Origin: Bacillus subtilis subsp. subtilis | GTDB taxonomy: Bacteria > Pseudomonadota > Gammaproteobacteria > Xanthomonadales > Xanthomonadaceae | Direction of reading: 5' to 3' | DNA length: 64,000 nt | Assembly: GCA_021733645.1 (NCBI GenBank) | Contig: JAHREJ010000005.1 | Location: 62,001-126,000, forward strand | Shown: piece after piece, positions 19,020 to 26,811 of the stretch | Layout of the letters: the number at the start of each line of letters is the position of its first letter | Position numbering within the stretch: the stretch's first letter is position 1 | The notes under the pieces: generated by a model | Told to the model about the DNA's origin: nothing | The model's database searches: none | The model's input: only the letters and a program-made list of their open reading frames with translations | Position numbers and translations under genes: made by a program

Positions 19020-19487
19020 ATGCCCAAGAAGATCCAAGCCCGCAAGTCCTCCATCCACGGCAATGGCGTATTCGCGCTGGCGCCGATCAAGCAGGGCGAG
19101 CGGGTCATCCAGTACAAGGGCCTGCTGCGCAGCCACGCCGATGTGGATGCCGATGATACCGGGGATGTGGAAAGCGGTCACACCTTCCTGTTCACCCTGA
19201 ACGACGATTACGTCATCGATGCCAACTACAAGGGCAACGACGCGCGCTGGTTGAACCACAGCTGCGACCCGAACTGCGAGGCGGTGATCGAAGAGGCCGA
19301 GGGCGACAATCGCCGCGAGGACAAGGTGTTCATCGAGGCGATCAAGGACATCCAGGCCGGCGATGAGCTGACCTACAACTACGGCATCACCCTGGCCGAG
19401 CGCCACACTGCGCGCCTGAAGAAAATCTGGGAATGCCGCTGCGGGTCGAAGAAGTGCACCGGGACCATGTTGCAGCCCAAACGCTGA
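19020..19487 (+). CDS. SET-domain protein lysine methyltransferase
   Basis: This 155-residue protein is almost only a SET domain with a post-SET zinc motif. Visible motifs are HGNGVFA, QYKG, RWLNHSCDPNCEA (pseudoknot asparagine and histidine for S-adenosylmethionine), AGDELTYNYG, and CRCGSKKC, which with the upstream cysteine fits the CxCx4C post-SET zinc site. The ATG at 19020 follows the divergent suf promoter region. Such eukaryote-like SET proteins occur in many bacteria; substrates have rarely been shown. A DNA-binding basic protein (HU-like, 22750) is encoded 3 kb away, but no link is proven. Confidence 0.92.
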   Translation: MPKKIQARKSSIHGNGVFALAPIKQGERVIQYKGLLRSHADVDADDTGDVESGHTFLFTLNDDYVIDANYKGNDARWLNHSCDPNCEAVIEEAEGDNRREDKVFIEAIKDIQAGDELTYNYGITLAERHTARLKKIWECRCGSKKCTGTMLQPKR

Positions 19488-19646
19488 GGCCCCGGGGGCG
19501 GCCCGCCCGCGGCAAGCACCGCCCCGCGACACGGTGGAAATCGCTCGCGGGTGGATGTGGGCGGCCACACGCCGTGCACATGCCGGTCACTGCCGCCCAA
19601 TGCAGGTCTGCGCAGACTGCAGGCTCCCCTTTCAACGGAGCTTTTC

Positions 19647-20189
19647 ATGGCACACGCGCTCAACGGCAAGCAGGTGGCTGTCCTGGCCACCGACGGTTTT
19701 GAACAGTCCGAGCTGCAGGAGCCCAAACGCCTGCTGGAATCCTGGGGCGCCACGGTGACCGTGATCGCGCCGGGCGGTGCCAGGCAGATCCGCGGCTGGA
19801 AGGGCAAGGATTGGGGCGAAACAGTCGCCGTCGACCAGGCGCTGGACGGGGCCAGGCCTGACGCCTTCGATGCCCTGGTGCTGCCGGGCGGGGTGATCAA
19901 CCCCGACGCGCTGCGCATTGACGCCCAGGCCGTGGACTTCATCAAGGCATTTGGCGCGTTGGGCAAACCGGTGGCGGCGATCTGCCACGGGCCGTGGCTG
20001 CTGGTGGAGTCGGGCCTGGCCAAGGGCCGCGCGGTAACTTCATGGCCGTCGCTGAAGACCGATCTCGGCAATGCCGGCGCGCAGTGGCGCGATGCCGAGG
20101 TGGTGGTGGATGGCAACCTGATCACCAGCCGCAAGCCCGATGACATTCCCGCCTTCGCCGACGCGGTGGCCAAGGCGCTGGCCGGTTGA
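19647..20189 (+). CDS. DJ-1/PfpI family protein (glyoxalase/deglycase-like)
   Basis: This 180-residue protein belongs to the DJ-1/PfpI superfamily, which includes YhbO/YajL-type glyoxal-handling enzymes and stress proteins. The nucleophile cysteine is in the elbow AAICHGPWLL (around residue 112), and the acidic partner residue is in DGFEQSELQEPKR near the N-terminus. The ATG at 19647 has GGAG seven bases upstream. It stands alone between the SET gene and a REP-like hairpin. The substrate is not known. Confidence 0.92.
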   Translation: MAHALNGKQVAVLATDGFEQSELQEPKRLLESWGATVTVIAPGGARQIRGWKGKDWGETVAVDQALDGARPDAFDALVLPGGVINPDALRIDAQAVDFIKAFGALGKPVAAICHGPWLLVESGLAKGRAVTSWPSLKTDLGNAGAQWRDAEVVVDGNLITSRKPDDIPAFADAVAKALAG

Positions 20190-20195
20190 TCCGGG

Positions 20196-20219
20196 CGGTA
20201 CCGACCACGGTCGGTACCG
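20196..20219. repeat. REP-like hairpin between converging genes
   Basis: CGGTACCGACC and its perfect complement are separated by two bases, giving a compact 11-bp-arm palindrome between the DJ-1 gene and the converging DUF1439-like gene. The body resembles other REP units of the window (TACCGACC), but the GTAG head is not present. It may act as a bidirectional terminator. Confidence 0.55.
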
Positions 20220-20234
20220 GCCTGTATCGGCGGT

Positions 20235-20831
20235 TTACCGCCCCAGCATGCCGGCCGGCACCAGCTTGCCCAGGTCCTGGTTGAAGGTCACCACCAGCTT
20301 GCCGTTCTCCACCTGCGCCGACTGCACCTGCAACGCGCCGAGCACGCCGGCCACGGCCGGGTCGATTTTGTAGATCGGCTCGCGCCGGGCGTAATCGGTC
20401 AGCCATGCGTTGAGCAGGCTGCGCGTGCGCGAATCCAGGCGGCCGCCATTGTTGGCCGGGGTGAAATCGTCCACGGTGGGCTGGTCCAGATGGAAGCCCT
20501 GGGTCTGCGCGTCATAGCGCAGGCCGCTGCTCAGTTTCACCTTGCCCAGCGCGGCCGGGGCGCTGCCGGCGGTGGCCATGGCCACATCAAAGCCCAGGTC
20601 GAGCCGGTTGCCCTGCGGCAATGCCAGCTGCGGGTGGCTCATGGTCATGGCGATCAGCCCGCCGAGGGCATCCTGGGTTCGCGGGAAACTGCCGTCCAGA
20701 TAGTGCTGGACATCGCTGGCGCCCACCGACAACTGGCGGCCGGACACACTGGGAGCAGCCTGCGCACCGACCGCGGCGGCAATCAGCACGGTGCATGCGG
20801 CGAGGCGGGACAACAGCGGGCGAGCGTTCAT
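20235..20831 (-). CDS. Periplasmic DUF1439-like protein
   Basis: This 198-residue protein has a signal peptide (LAACTVLIAAAVGAQA) and a mature part starting APSVSGRQLSVGASDVQHYL that resembles the DUF1439/YceB family of small periplasmic or lipid-anchored beta proteins. The predicted cleavage region AQAAPS has no lipobox cysteine, so it is probably soluble. The ATG at 20831 places the signal peptide at the N-terminus; a longer frame upstream lacks one. Function unknown. Confidence 0.75.
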   Translation of the reverse strand: MNARPLLSRLAACTVLIAAAVGAQAAPSVSGRQLSVGASDVQHYLDGSFPRTQDALGGLIAMTMSHPQLALPQGNRLDLGFDVAMATAGSAPAALGKVKLSSGLRYDAQTQGFHLDQPTVDDFTPANNGGRLDSRTRSLLNAWLTDYARREPIYKIDPAVAGVLGALQVQSAQVENGKLVVTFNQDLGKLVPAGMLGR

Positions 20832-20929
20832 GGTGTCAGGCCGTGGCAAGAGGGAGACGCCAACGATAGCGCTTCCGGCTGAATCCAGCTTGGATGCCGC
20901 CGCCCTGCGCTGCGCGCGTTGCCGGCCGG

Positions 20930-21484
20930 TCAGTTCATCACCGGGTGCAGCGAGGCGCCCTGTATTTCCCAGCCGCTGCCATCCGCACGCGGCTGCAGCC
21001 GGTACCACCCCTGGAAGTGCAGCGTTGCGTCGGCCGTGATGACGCTGATCCGCACCGGCACTTCGCGCAGCCGCGAAGGCTGCGCGGCATCGCGGGCAAT
21101 GGGCAGGTCGCTGTCGATGCGCAGCGAGCGTACCCCGGCCGCGCCAGGTTGATCGGCCAGGCGGCGCAGCAGGGCATCATCGGCGCGCGAAGCCGGCTGC
21201 CCGCCGCTCCAGGACGCATCGGCGGCGGCGCGGTCACCGCGCATCAGGGCGTTGAGGTAATGGCGCACCACGGTGCTCTCATCGTCTGCGCCGGCCGCTA
21301 CGGCACTCAGTGTGGGCAACGCAACGGCTGCCACGGTTGCCGCCGGGACCTCCACGCGTTCGGGCGCCTGGGCGTCGGCATCGGAGCGGGCCGGTGCGCT
21401 CGCCGGGCGATCATCATCGGCGTGGCGTTGGCAGGAACACCCGCCCAGCAGCAGGAGCGGCAGCAGGATCACGGCACGGCGCAT
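20930..21484 (-). CDS. Putative lipoprotein with NTF2-like region
   Basis: This 184-residue protein starts MRRAVILLPLLLLGGCSC, a type II signal peptide with a lipobox (LGGC, cysteine 16), so it should be lipid-anchored. A low-complexity Ala/Asp linker is followed by a globular part (DDESTVVRHYLNALMRGD, ATLHFQGWYRLQPR) that looks like a small NTF2/SnoaL-like alpha-beta domain. No function can be assigned. It ends about 98 bp before the DUF1439-like gene on the same strand. Confidence 0.75.
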   Translation of the reverse strand: MRRAVILLPLLLLGGCSCQRHADDDRPASAPARSDADAQAPERVEVPAATVAAVALPTLSAVAAGADDESTVVRHYLNALMRGDRAAADASWSGGQPASRADDALLRRLADQPGAAGVRSLRIDSDLPIARDAAQPSRLREVPVRISVITADATLHFQGWYRLQPRADGSGWEIQGASLHPVMN

Positions 21485-21532
21485 GTGGACTCTCCCCGGT
21501 GAAGGGCAGAGTGTAGCGGGCTGCCGCTGCGC

Positions 21533-21841
21533 TCAGGGCGCCTGCTGGATCGCTTCCAGCGCCTGCAGCACGTCGCCCAGTTGGGGCTGCAGGCCGGTGA
21601 GCGGATGGCTGGGGTCCTGTGCGTGGCGGCGTGCCAGGTCGTGCAGCAGCTGGGTGGCCACGATGGCGGCGGCGCGCTCGTCACCGCTCAGGCCGCTCTG
21701 GCGCCGCGCGATTTCCAGCAGGCGCATCCAGTCCTGCTGCGCACGGTGTTCCAGTTCGATGGTGCAGCGTCCGCTGCACTGCAACCCGTCCTTCTCGATC
21801 GGGGTGACGGTAATGCGGTAGCGCTGGGAGGGGCTGGTCAT
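21533..21841 (-). CDS. DUF3861-like small protein
   Basis: This 102-residue soluble protein begins with RYRITVTPIEKDGLQCSGRC, which resembles the DUF3861 family, followed by a helical part (QDWMRLLEIARRQSGL, ERAAAIVATQLLHDLARR). It has no signal or membrane segment. The function is unknown. It lies 48 bp before the lipoprotein gene on the same strand and may be transcribed with it. Confidence 0.75.
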   Translation of the reverse strand: MTSPSQRYRITVTPIEKDGLQCSGRCTIELEHRAQQDWMRLLEIARRQSGLSGDERAAAIVATQLLHDLARRHAQDPSHPLTGLQPQLGDVLQALEAIQQAP

Positions 21842-22236
21842 GGCGGCTGGCGTTGGGGGGACATGACCACCATAGGCGGGCCTGCCGCCGCCAGCGACAG
21901 GCGCGGCCGCACGCAGTGTTCCACCTTGTGCGTTCCAGCCGCGCTGCGCCGCCCCGGAAGCACCGCCGCAACAGGCTGTGGGCGTGCCAGGCCGCCGCCG
22001 GGTGGATTGGGCAACGCTGTGTTTCGCCGTTTGCGGTGCGTCGGCTGGCGGGACGAGCCGCCCGATCAGGCCTGTCGGCCACTACGGGGCTCGCACGCGG
22101 AAGCGAGGGGTAAAAGCCTGGCTCTTCTGCGGCCCTGCGCTCGACCCATCCGCCGCCGCACCAGCAGAAAAATGGTTCTTCGCCCATGTGCGGGGCAAGC
22201 AGAAACGTGCCTTGACGCTTACCAGGCGCAGCCGTC
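21842..22236. other. Non-coding stretch before the hairpin elements
   Basis: No open frame here looks like a real protein: frames on both strands are Arg/Pro/Ala-rich with no start signal or family match. There are short inverted fragments (for example GCCTGG near 22116 and CCAGGC near 22222) but no clean hairpin. It probably holds the promoter of the gene at 21841. Confidence 0.5.
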
Positions 22237-22350
22237 GGCGGGTCGGGCGCTGGACCCCCATGCCCTTTCCGGCGACTGTCCTCCGGCCGCGGGGCGGCCT
22301 CCTCCTTTACTTCGCCTGCAAGGGCATCGGGGCCCAGCGTTCGACCCACC
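22237..22350 (+). repeat. Mosaic hairpin element, arm type 2, locus 1
   Basis: Inverted arms of 31 bp (22237-22267 and 22320-22350; key GGGTCGGGCGCTGG) agree at 26 positions. Between them lies the shared core: CCTCCGGCCGC, an inner hairpin GGCCGC-GGG-GCGGCC, then CCTCCTCCTTTACTTCGCC. The same arm type recurs at 37677-37798, there with the core inverted. No protein is encoded. Family unknown to me. Confidence 0.7.
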
Positions 22351-22386
22351 AACGGCCATCAAAAAGGCCCGGCGCCCCGCCCGCAC

Positions 22387-22504
22387 CGCAAGCCGAGCCC
22401 CGTAGCCGCCGGTAGGCCCCTGGCGCAAATGTCCCCGGCCGCGTGGCGGCCTCCTCCTTTATTTTGCCCAGGAGCCTACCGGCGGCTACGGGGCTCGGCT
22501 TGCG
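22387..22504 (+). repeat. Mosaic hairpin element, arm type 1, locus 1
   Basis: Inverted arms of 37 bp (22387-22423 and 22468-22504; key CGAGCCCCGTAGCCGCCGGT) differ at a single position. The core between them is CAAATGTCCCCGGCCGC, the inner hairpin GGCCGC-GTG-GCGGCC, then CCTCCTCCTTTATTTTGCC. Near-identity of such long arms implies recent origin or strong structural selection. It stands 37 bp after the type 2 element. Confidence 0.75.
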
Positions 22505-22698
22505 ACCGGCTCGATCGGAGACGCCAGCCGATCCAAACGGCGCCTGCACACCCGGCCACACGCGTACGGCCACCCGCGTAGCGTCGTGCTCACTCCGCGA
22601 CGGCCCTTGCAACAACACGCTCCCCTTGGATGGAGCGGAACCAGAAAAATCAAAACGCGCTGCGTGCTTGCCGCGCGGAGGAGCGACGAACAAAAAAA

Positions 22699-22726
22699 GA
22701 ACGGGACGGCCAAGGCCGTCCCGTTC
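22699..22726 (-). terminator. Intrinsic terminator of the HU-like gene
   Basis: On the minus strand, a perfect 13-bp stem (GAACGGGACGGCC with complement, loop of two bases) is followed by seven T residues (A-tract at 22692-22698 on the plus strand). It lies 24 bp after the stop of the HU-like gene: a textbook rho-independent terminator. Confidence 0.9.
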
Positions 22727-22749
22727 GGGTGCTGCAGGAAGCGCGCTGG

Positions 22750-23148
22750 TTAGAGCGCAGCGTCCTTGAGCTTCTTGAGCGGACGCACCTTCAGCTTGGT
22801 GGAAGCCGGCTTGGCGGCAAACCACTGCTCTTCCTTGGTGAACGGGTTGATGCCCTTGCGCTTCGGCTTGGCCGCAACGCTGACCGTGGTGATCTTCAGC
22901 AGGCCCGGCAGGGTGAAGCTGCCCGCGCCCTTCTTGTGCACCGAAGCGGCGACGGCGCCTTCCAGCGAGGCGAGCACGGCGCGCACGTCCTTGGCGACAA
23001 CGCCGGACGCTTCAACGATGTGTGCAACCAGACCAGACTTGCTCAGTACGTCCTTGATCGGCTTGGGAGCGGCCGGCTTGGCGGCGGCCTTGGTAGCGAC
23101 TTTCTTTACTGCCTTCTTCGGGGCAGCCTTCTTAGCGGTCTTTGCCAT
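22750..23148 (-). CDS. HU-family DNA-binding protein with basic Lys/Ala-rich N-terminal tail
   Basis: This 132-residue protein has a histone H1-like tail (residues 1-30: KTAKKAAPKKAVKK, TKAAAKPAAPKP) followed by an HU/IHF fold (about residues 31-120: SKSGLVAHIVEASGVVAKDV, GSFTLPGLLKITTVSV). The tail should add non-specific DNA contact. HU proteins with lysine-rich extensions are known in several bacteria. A good ribosome site (AACAGGAAACC) precedes the ATG at 23148, and a strong intrinsic terminator follows. It is a single-gene unit. Confidence 0.9.
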   Translation of the reverse strand: MAKTAKKAAPKKAVKKVATKAAAKPAAPKPIKDVLSKSGLVAHIVEASGVVAKDVRAVLASLEGAVAASVHKKGAGSFTLPGLLKITTVSVAAKPKRKGINPFTKEEQWFAAKPASTKLKVRPLKKLKDAAL

Positions 23149-23524
23149 GGTTTCCTGTTCCGTGAACGGTTGGTTGTTTGGTCGCGCCGAACCCGGTCGG
23201 CAAGCGAAATGTAGGCCAACCAGGCGGCGCCGCCAATAGGCAATTGCATAAATATTCGCGATTTCCTGCTTGCCGGTTACCGCAGTGCATCAGTACATGC
23301 CCGAAAAACAGGGGGTGCGAGGGGCTCTGCGCTACCCGCCGGGATCGCCGGAAATTTCGTCGGTTCAGAGCAAACCCCTTGAAAACAGCGGTTTTTATTC
23401 CGCTACGGGCGTCCATCACCGCGCGCCAGGGCAGGCCTGCGCCGGGCGTGGACGCCAGCCCGACGCGACGCTAACGCCGGGGCGTCCATGCTGGCCCTGC
23501 CATTCATCCGCAGGAGACACATCG
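23149..23524. other. Divergent promoter region of HU-like gene and osmC-like gene
   Basis: These 376 bp carry no credible gene. The most A/T-rich part (about 23236-23262, CAATTGCATAAATATTCGCG) is placed to be the HU-gene promoter. A ribosome site AGGAGA at 23512-23517 serves the OsmC-type gene. I see no repeat or operator I can name. Confidence 0.5.
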
Positions 23525-23962
23525 ATGGGTATTTCGCGTCATGCCACCGCGCACTGGGAAGGCGACCTCAAGACAGGCAAGGGACAACTGAGCACGCCAC
23601 AGAGTGGCCTGCTGGACAACACCCGCTATGCCTTCAGCAGCCGCTTTGGCGATGAGAAGGGCACCAACCCCGAAGAACTGATCGCCGCCGCCCATGCCGG
23701 CTGCTTCACGATGGCACTGTCGGCCAAGCTCACCGAAGCGGGGTTCGTGCCGACCTCGCTGGATACCGAGGCCAAGGTCGATCTTTCGATGGAAGGCGGC
23801 CCACAGCTGTCGCAGATCACCTTGAAGGTGAAGGCGGTGGTGCCCAACATCGACGACGCGCAGTTCCGCGCGATCGCCGATGACGCCAAGCAGAACTGCC
23901 CGGTGTCCAAGGCGCTCAGTGCAGTGCCGATCAGCCTGGTCGCCGAACTGGCCGGCGGTTGA
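23525..23962 (+). CDS. OsmC/Ohr-family peroxide-detoxifying protein
   Basis: This 145-residue protein is of the OsmC subgroup of thiol peroxidases that reduce organic hydroperoxides. The two catalytic cysteines are in AHAGCFTMALS (around residue 60) and QNCPVSKALS (around residue 125). The N-terminus HATAHWEGDLKTGKGQLST is typical. The ATG at 23525 has AGGAGA eight bases upstream; a longer in-frame reading from 23270 is not credible. Probably cytosolic; reductant unknown, in other Ohr/OsmC proteins lipoyl proteins serve. Confidence 0.94.
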   Translation: MGISRHATAHWEGDLKTGKGQLSTPQSGLLDNTRYAFSSRFGDEKGTNPEELIAAAHAGCFTMALSAKLTEAGFVPTSLDTEAKVDLSMEGGPQLSQITLKVKAVVPNIDDAQFRAIADDAKQNCPVSKALSAVPISLVAELAGG

Positions 23963-24066
23963 AACCTCCGCGCCGGCGCCTGCCGGGCGGCGCCGGTTGC
24001 AGTGCACATTGAGTGATTCCGGCAGGGGCGGCATAGTCGCCCCTGTTCGTTTACCGGGAGCATCGC

Positions 24067-25740
24067 GTGCGCCGTCGCCTTCTGGCTGTCCTGTTGTGGT
24101 GTGCCTGTATCGCCCCGGCGCAGGCCGACGTGCGCCTGCTGACCGCCGCCACCATCCACACCGGTGAGCCCGATGCCGCCGTGGCCACCGCGCTGGCCTG
24201 GGACGATGCCAGTGGCCGCGTGCTGGCCGTGGGCGACCGCAGCGCGCTGCTGGCGCTGTATCCGCTGGCCGCGCTGACCGACCTGGGCCAGGCCACCGTG
24301 GTGCCGGGGCTGATCGATGCACATGCGCACCTGATGTTCCTGGGCGGCACCCTGCTGCAGGCCGATCTGACCGGCACCACCAGCAAGGACGAGGTGGTGG
24401 CGCGGCTGCAGCGTTTTGCCGCCGACAACCCCGATGGCTGGCTGCTGGGCAGCGGTTGGGACCAGAACCATTGGGCGCAGAAAACCTTCCCGGGCCTGGC
24501 CGAGCTGGATGCCGCCTTCCCGGCGCGTCCGGTCTGGCTGGGGCGCATTGATGGACATGCCGGCTGGGCCAACAGCGCCGCGCTGCGCGCGCTGGCGCAG
24601 CAGCCGGGGCAGCGCGCGCTGGGGGGGCGCTGGCAGCCCGACGGTGGGCGCATCGTGCGCGACGCGCACAACCAGCCCACCGGTGTTTTCATTGACGGGG
24701 CGATGGACCTGGTGCGTGCGGCCATCCCCGCACCGGACCAGGCCACGCGCGAGCAGATGCTGGCGCGCGCGCTGGCCAGAGCGGTCAGCCAGGGCCTGAC
24801 CGGCGTGCACGACATGGGCGTGTCGCGCGACGACCTGGCCCTGATGCGGCGCTTCGCCGATGCCGGCAAGCTGCCGCTGCGGATCGATGCCTACGCCGAT
24901 GGCAATGCCGATGCGCTGGCCGATCTGTGCGCGCACGGTGCCTACCGGCATCCCGGCGGCCGGCTGGAAATGCGCGGCGTGAAGTTGTTCATGGATGGGG
25001 CATTGGGCAGCCGCGGTGCGGCGCTGCTGGCCGATTACAGCGATGACCCGCACAACCGCGGGCTGCTGGTGACCTCCCCGGAAGATTTCGACATTGCCGT
25101 GCGCAAGGCCGATGGCTGCGGGCTGCAGGTGGCCACCCATGCCATCGGCGACCGTGGCAACCGCATCGCGCTGGACACCTATGCGCGGGTGCTGGGCGAG
25201 CGCAAGGACAGCGACCATCGCTGGCGGATCGAACATGCGCAGGTGGTTGCACTGCCGGATATCCCACGCTTTGCGGCATTGGGCGTGATCGCCTCGATGC
25301 AGCCCACCCACGCCACGTCGGACATGGGCTGGGCAGAGGACCGGCTGGGGCCTGAGCGCATCGTGGGCGCCTATGCATGGCAGCGGCTGCTGGCCGCCGG
25401 CGCGCACCTCGCGCTGGGGTCGGATTTCCCGGTGGAGCAGGTGGACCCCCGGCTGGGCCTGTATGCGGCGGTGACCCGGCAGGATCGCAGCGGTCAGCCG
25501 CCCGGCGGCTGGCAACCGGACCAGCGCCTGAGTGCTGCCGAGGCGTTGCGCGGGTTCACCGCCGATGCGGCCTGGGCCGGCCATGACGAATCCCAGGTGG
25601 GCCGCCTGCAGCCGGGCATGCGCGCGGACTTCGTGGTGCTGGACCGCGACCCGTTGGCGGTACCGCCGGCAGAGCTGCCGGCGTTGCAGGTGCGCTCGAC
25701 CTGGGTGGATGGCCGGCCGGTCTACGAAGCGGCGCGCTGA
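24067..25740 (+). CDS. Secreted metal-dependent amidohydrolase (YtcJ-like)
   Basis: This 557-residue amidohydrolase-superfamily enzyme has a signal peptide (LLAVLLWCACIAPAQA, residues 5-20). The N-terminal metal motif is PGLIDAHAHLMFLGG, and other conserved segments are DGHAGWANSAAL, VKLFMDGALGSRG, THAIGDRGNR, RIEHAQVV and LGSDFPVEQVDP (metal-binding aspartate), as in YtcJ-like hydrolases (Amidohydro_3). The substrate cannot be told; periplasmic. It is a single gene after a 104-bp gap. Confidence 0.9.
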   Translation: MRRRLLAVLLWCACIAPAQADVRLLTAATIHTGEPDAAVATALAWDDASGRVLAVGDRSALLALYPLAALTDLGQATVVPGLIDAHAHLMFLGGTLLQADLTGTTSKDEVVARLQRFAADNPDGWLLGSGWDQNHWAQKTFPGLAELDAAFPARPVWLGRIDGHAGWANSAALRALAQQPGQRALGGRWQPDGGRIVRDAHNQPTGVFIDGAMDLVRAAIPAPDQATREQMLARALARAVSQGLTGVHDMGVSRDDLALMRRFADAGKLPLRIDAYADGNADALADLCAHGAYRHPGGRLEMRGVKLFMDGALGSRGAALLADYSDDPHNRGLLVTSPEDFDIAVRKADGCGLQVATHAIGDRGNRIALDTYARVLGERKDSDHRWRIEHAQVVALPDIPRFAALGVIASMQPTHATSDMGWAEDRLGPERIVGAYAWQRLLAAGAHLALGSDFPVEQVDPRLGLYAAVTRQDRSGQPPGGWQPDQRLSAAEALRGFTADAAWAGHDESQVGRLQPGMRADFVVLDRDPLAVPPAELPALQVRSTWVDGRPVYEAAR

Positions 25741-25755
25741 CGCGCCGCCTCGCAG

Positions 25756-26631
25756 TTACCAGTCCAGGGTGCCGCGGATCACCGTCTGCACCTGGCCGCC
25801 GGACCAGACCTCGCCCGCCGCATCGATATGCAGGCTCAGGCGCGCGTCGTGGCCCACTTCGCGCCCCTGGCTCACCACGTAGCTGCGCGCGCCGCCGGGC
25901 AGTGCGTCGCGACTGTGCAGCCACGCGGCGAGCACCGCGTTGGCCGCTCCCGAGGCGGCATCTTCGAAGCGACGTCCATTGCCAACGAACGCGCGCACCG
26001 CCAGGTCCCAGGGCTGGCCGCTGCTGCGTGCGTAGGCGAACACGCCCATGCTGTCGGTGCGCTCGGCAAGCGCGGCAATCGCGTCCCAGTCCGGGTGCAG
26101 CGCACGCAGGGTGGCCTCGTCGGCCAGTTCCACCACCCACCAGCTACGCCCGCCGGCCATGCGCGCCGGGGGCAATGCGCCCAGCGACCAGCCGGCCAGC
26201 GCGGCCTGCAGGCGCGGATCGGTGGCTTCGGTCACCTCGGCCACGCTGGCGCGCGGGGTGCGGATGGCGATGGTGCGGGCCGCGCCTGTGCCCTCCACCC
26301 GCAGCGGCAGTGCGCCGGCGATGCCGTCCTGCACCAGCATGCCCTGCACCGGCGCGGCCATCGCCGCATCGAGAACGGCATGGGCCGTGCCAACGCTGGG
26401 GTGCCCGGCAAACGGCACTTCGTTGTGTGGGCTGAACATGCGGATGCGGTAGCTGGCGCCGGCGGCCTGGGGGGCGAACACGAAGGTGGTTTCCGGTAGC
26501 CGGGTCCAGCGCGCGATGGCCTGCATGGCCGCATCGTCCAGGCCTTCGGCGTCCAGCACCACGGCCAGCGGATTGCCGGCACCGGGATAAGGGGAAAACA
26601 CGTCCAACTGCAGGAAACGACGAGGGCTCAT
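25756..26631 (-). CDS. PhzF-family isomerase-like protein
   Basis: This 291-residue protein belongs to the PhzF/diaminopimelate-epimerase-fold family. The conserved glutamate is in LPETTFVF (around residue 45), with RMFSPHNEVPFAGHPSVGTA and RRFEDAASGAANAVLAAWL as the two family signatures. PhzF itself isomerises DHHA in phenazine synthesis, but no other phenazine gene is present, so a different substrate is likely. The ATG at 26631 begins SPRRFLQLDVFSPYPGAGNP, the normal family start. Confidence 0.93.
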   Translation of the reverse strand: MSPRRFLQLDVFSPYPGAGNPLAVVLDAEGLDDAAMQAIARWTRLPETTFVFAPQAAGASYRIRMFSPHNEVPFAGHPSVGTAHAVLDAAMAAPVQGMLVQDGIAGALPLRVEGTGAARTIAIRTPRASVAEVTEATDPRLQAALAGWSLGALPPARMAGGRSWWVVELADEATLRALHPDWDAIAALAERTDSMGVFAYARSSGQPWDLAVRAFVGNGRRFEDAASGAANAVLAAWLHSRDALPGGARSYVVSQGREVGHDARLSLHIDAAGEVWSGGQVQTVIRGTLDW

Positions 26632-26811
26632 GACGGCACGACCAGCGAAACGGCCGGGCAGCTTACCAACCCCGGGCTGTCTGGGGCCGCGTTGCGGGGC
26701 CGCCAGGCGGCGCGCGCAGGCCCTGCCGGGCCCGGGCTTGGCATAGAATCGGGAGTTCGGCCGCGGTGCCGGGTCGATCCCCCCCCTCACTACAAAACCC
26801 TCCTTACGTCC

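Noticed and set aside
22307-22825. Minus-strand open frame through the hairpin elements
   Set aside because: The frame is not kept between copies of the element, apart from a short KEEA-like stretch that simply reflects AAAGGAGGAGG.
25756-26631. Phenazine biosynthesis gene
   Set aside because: Only the PhzF fold is present; no phzA-G partners, so phenazine production is not supported.
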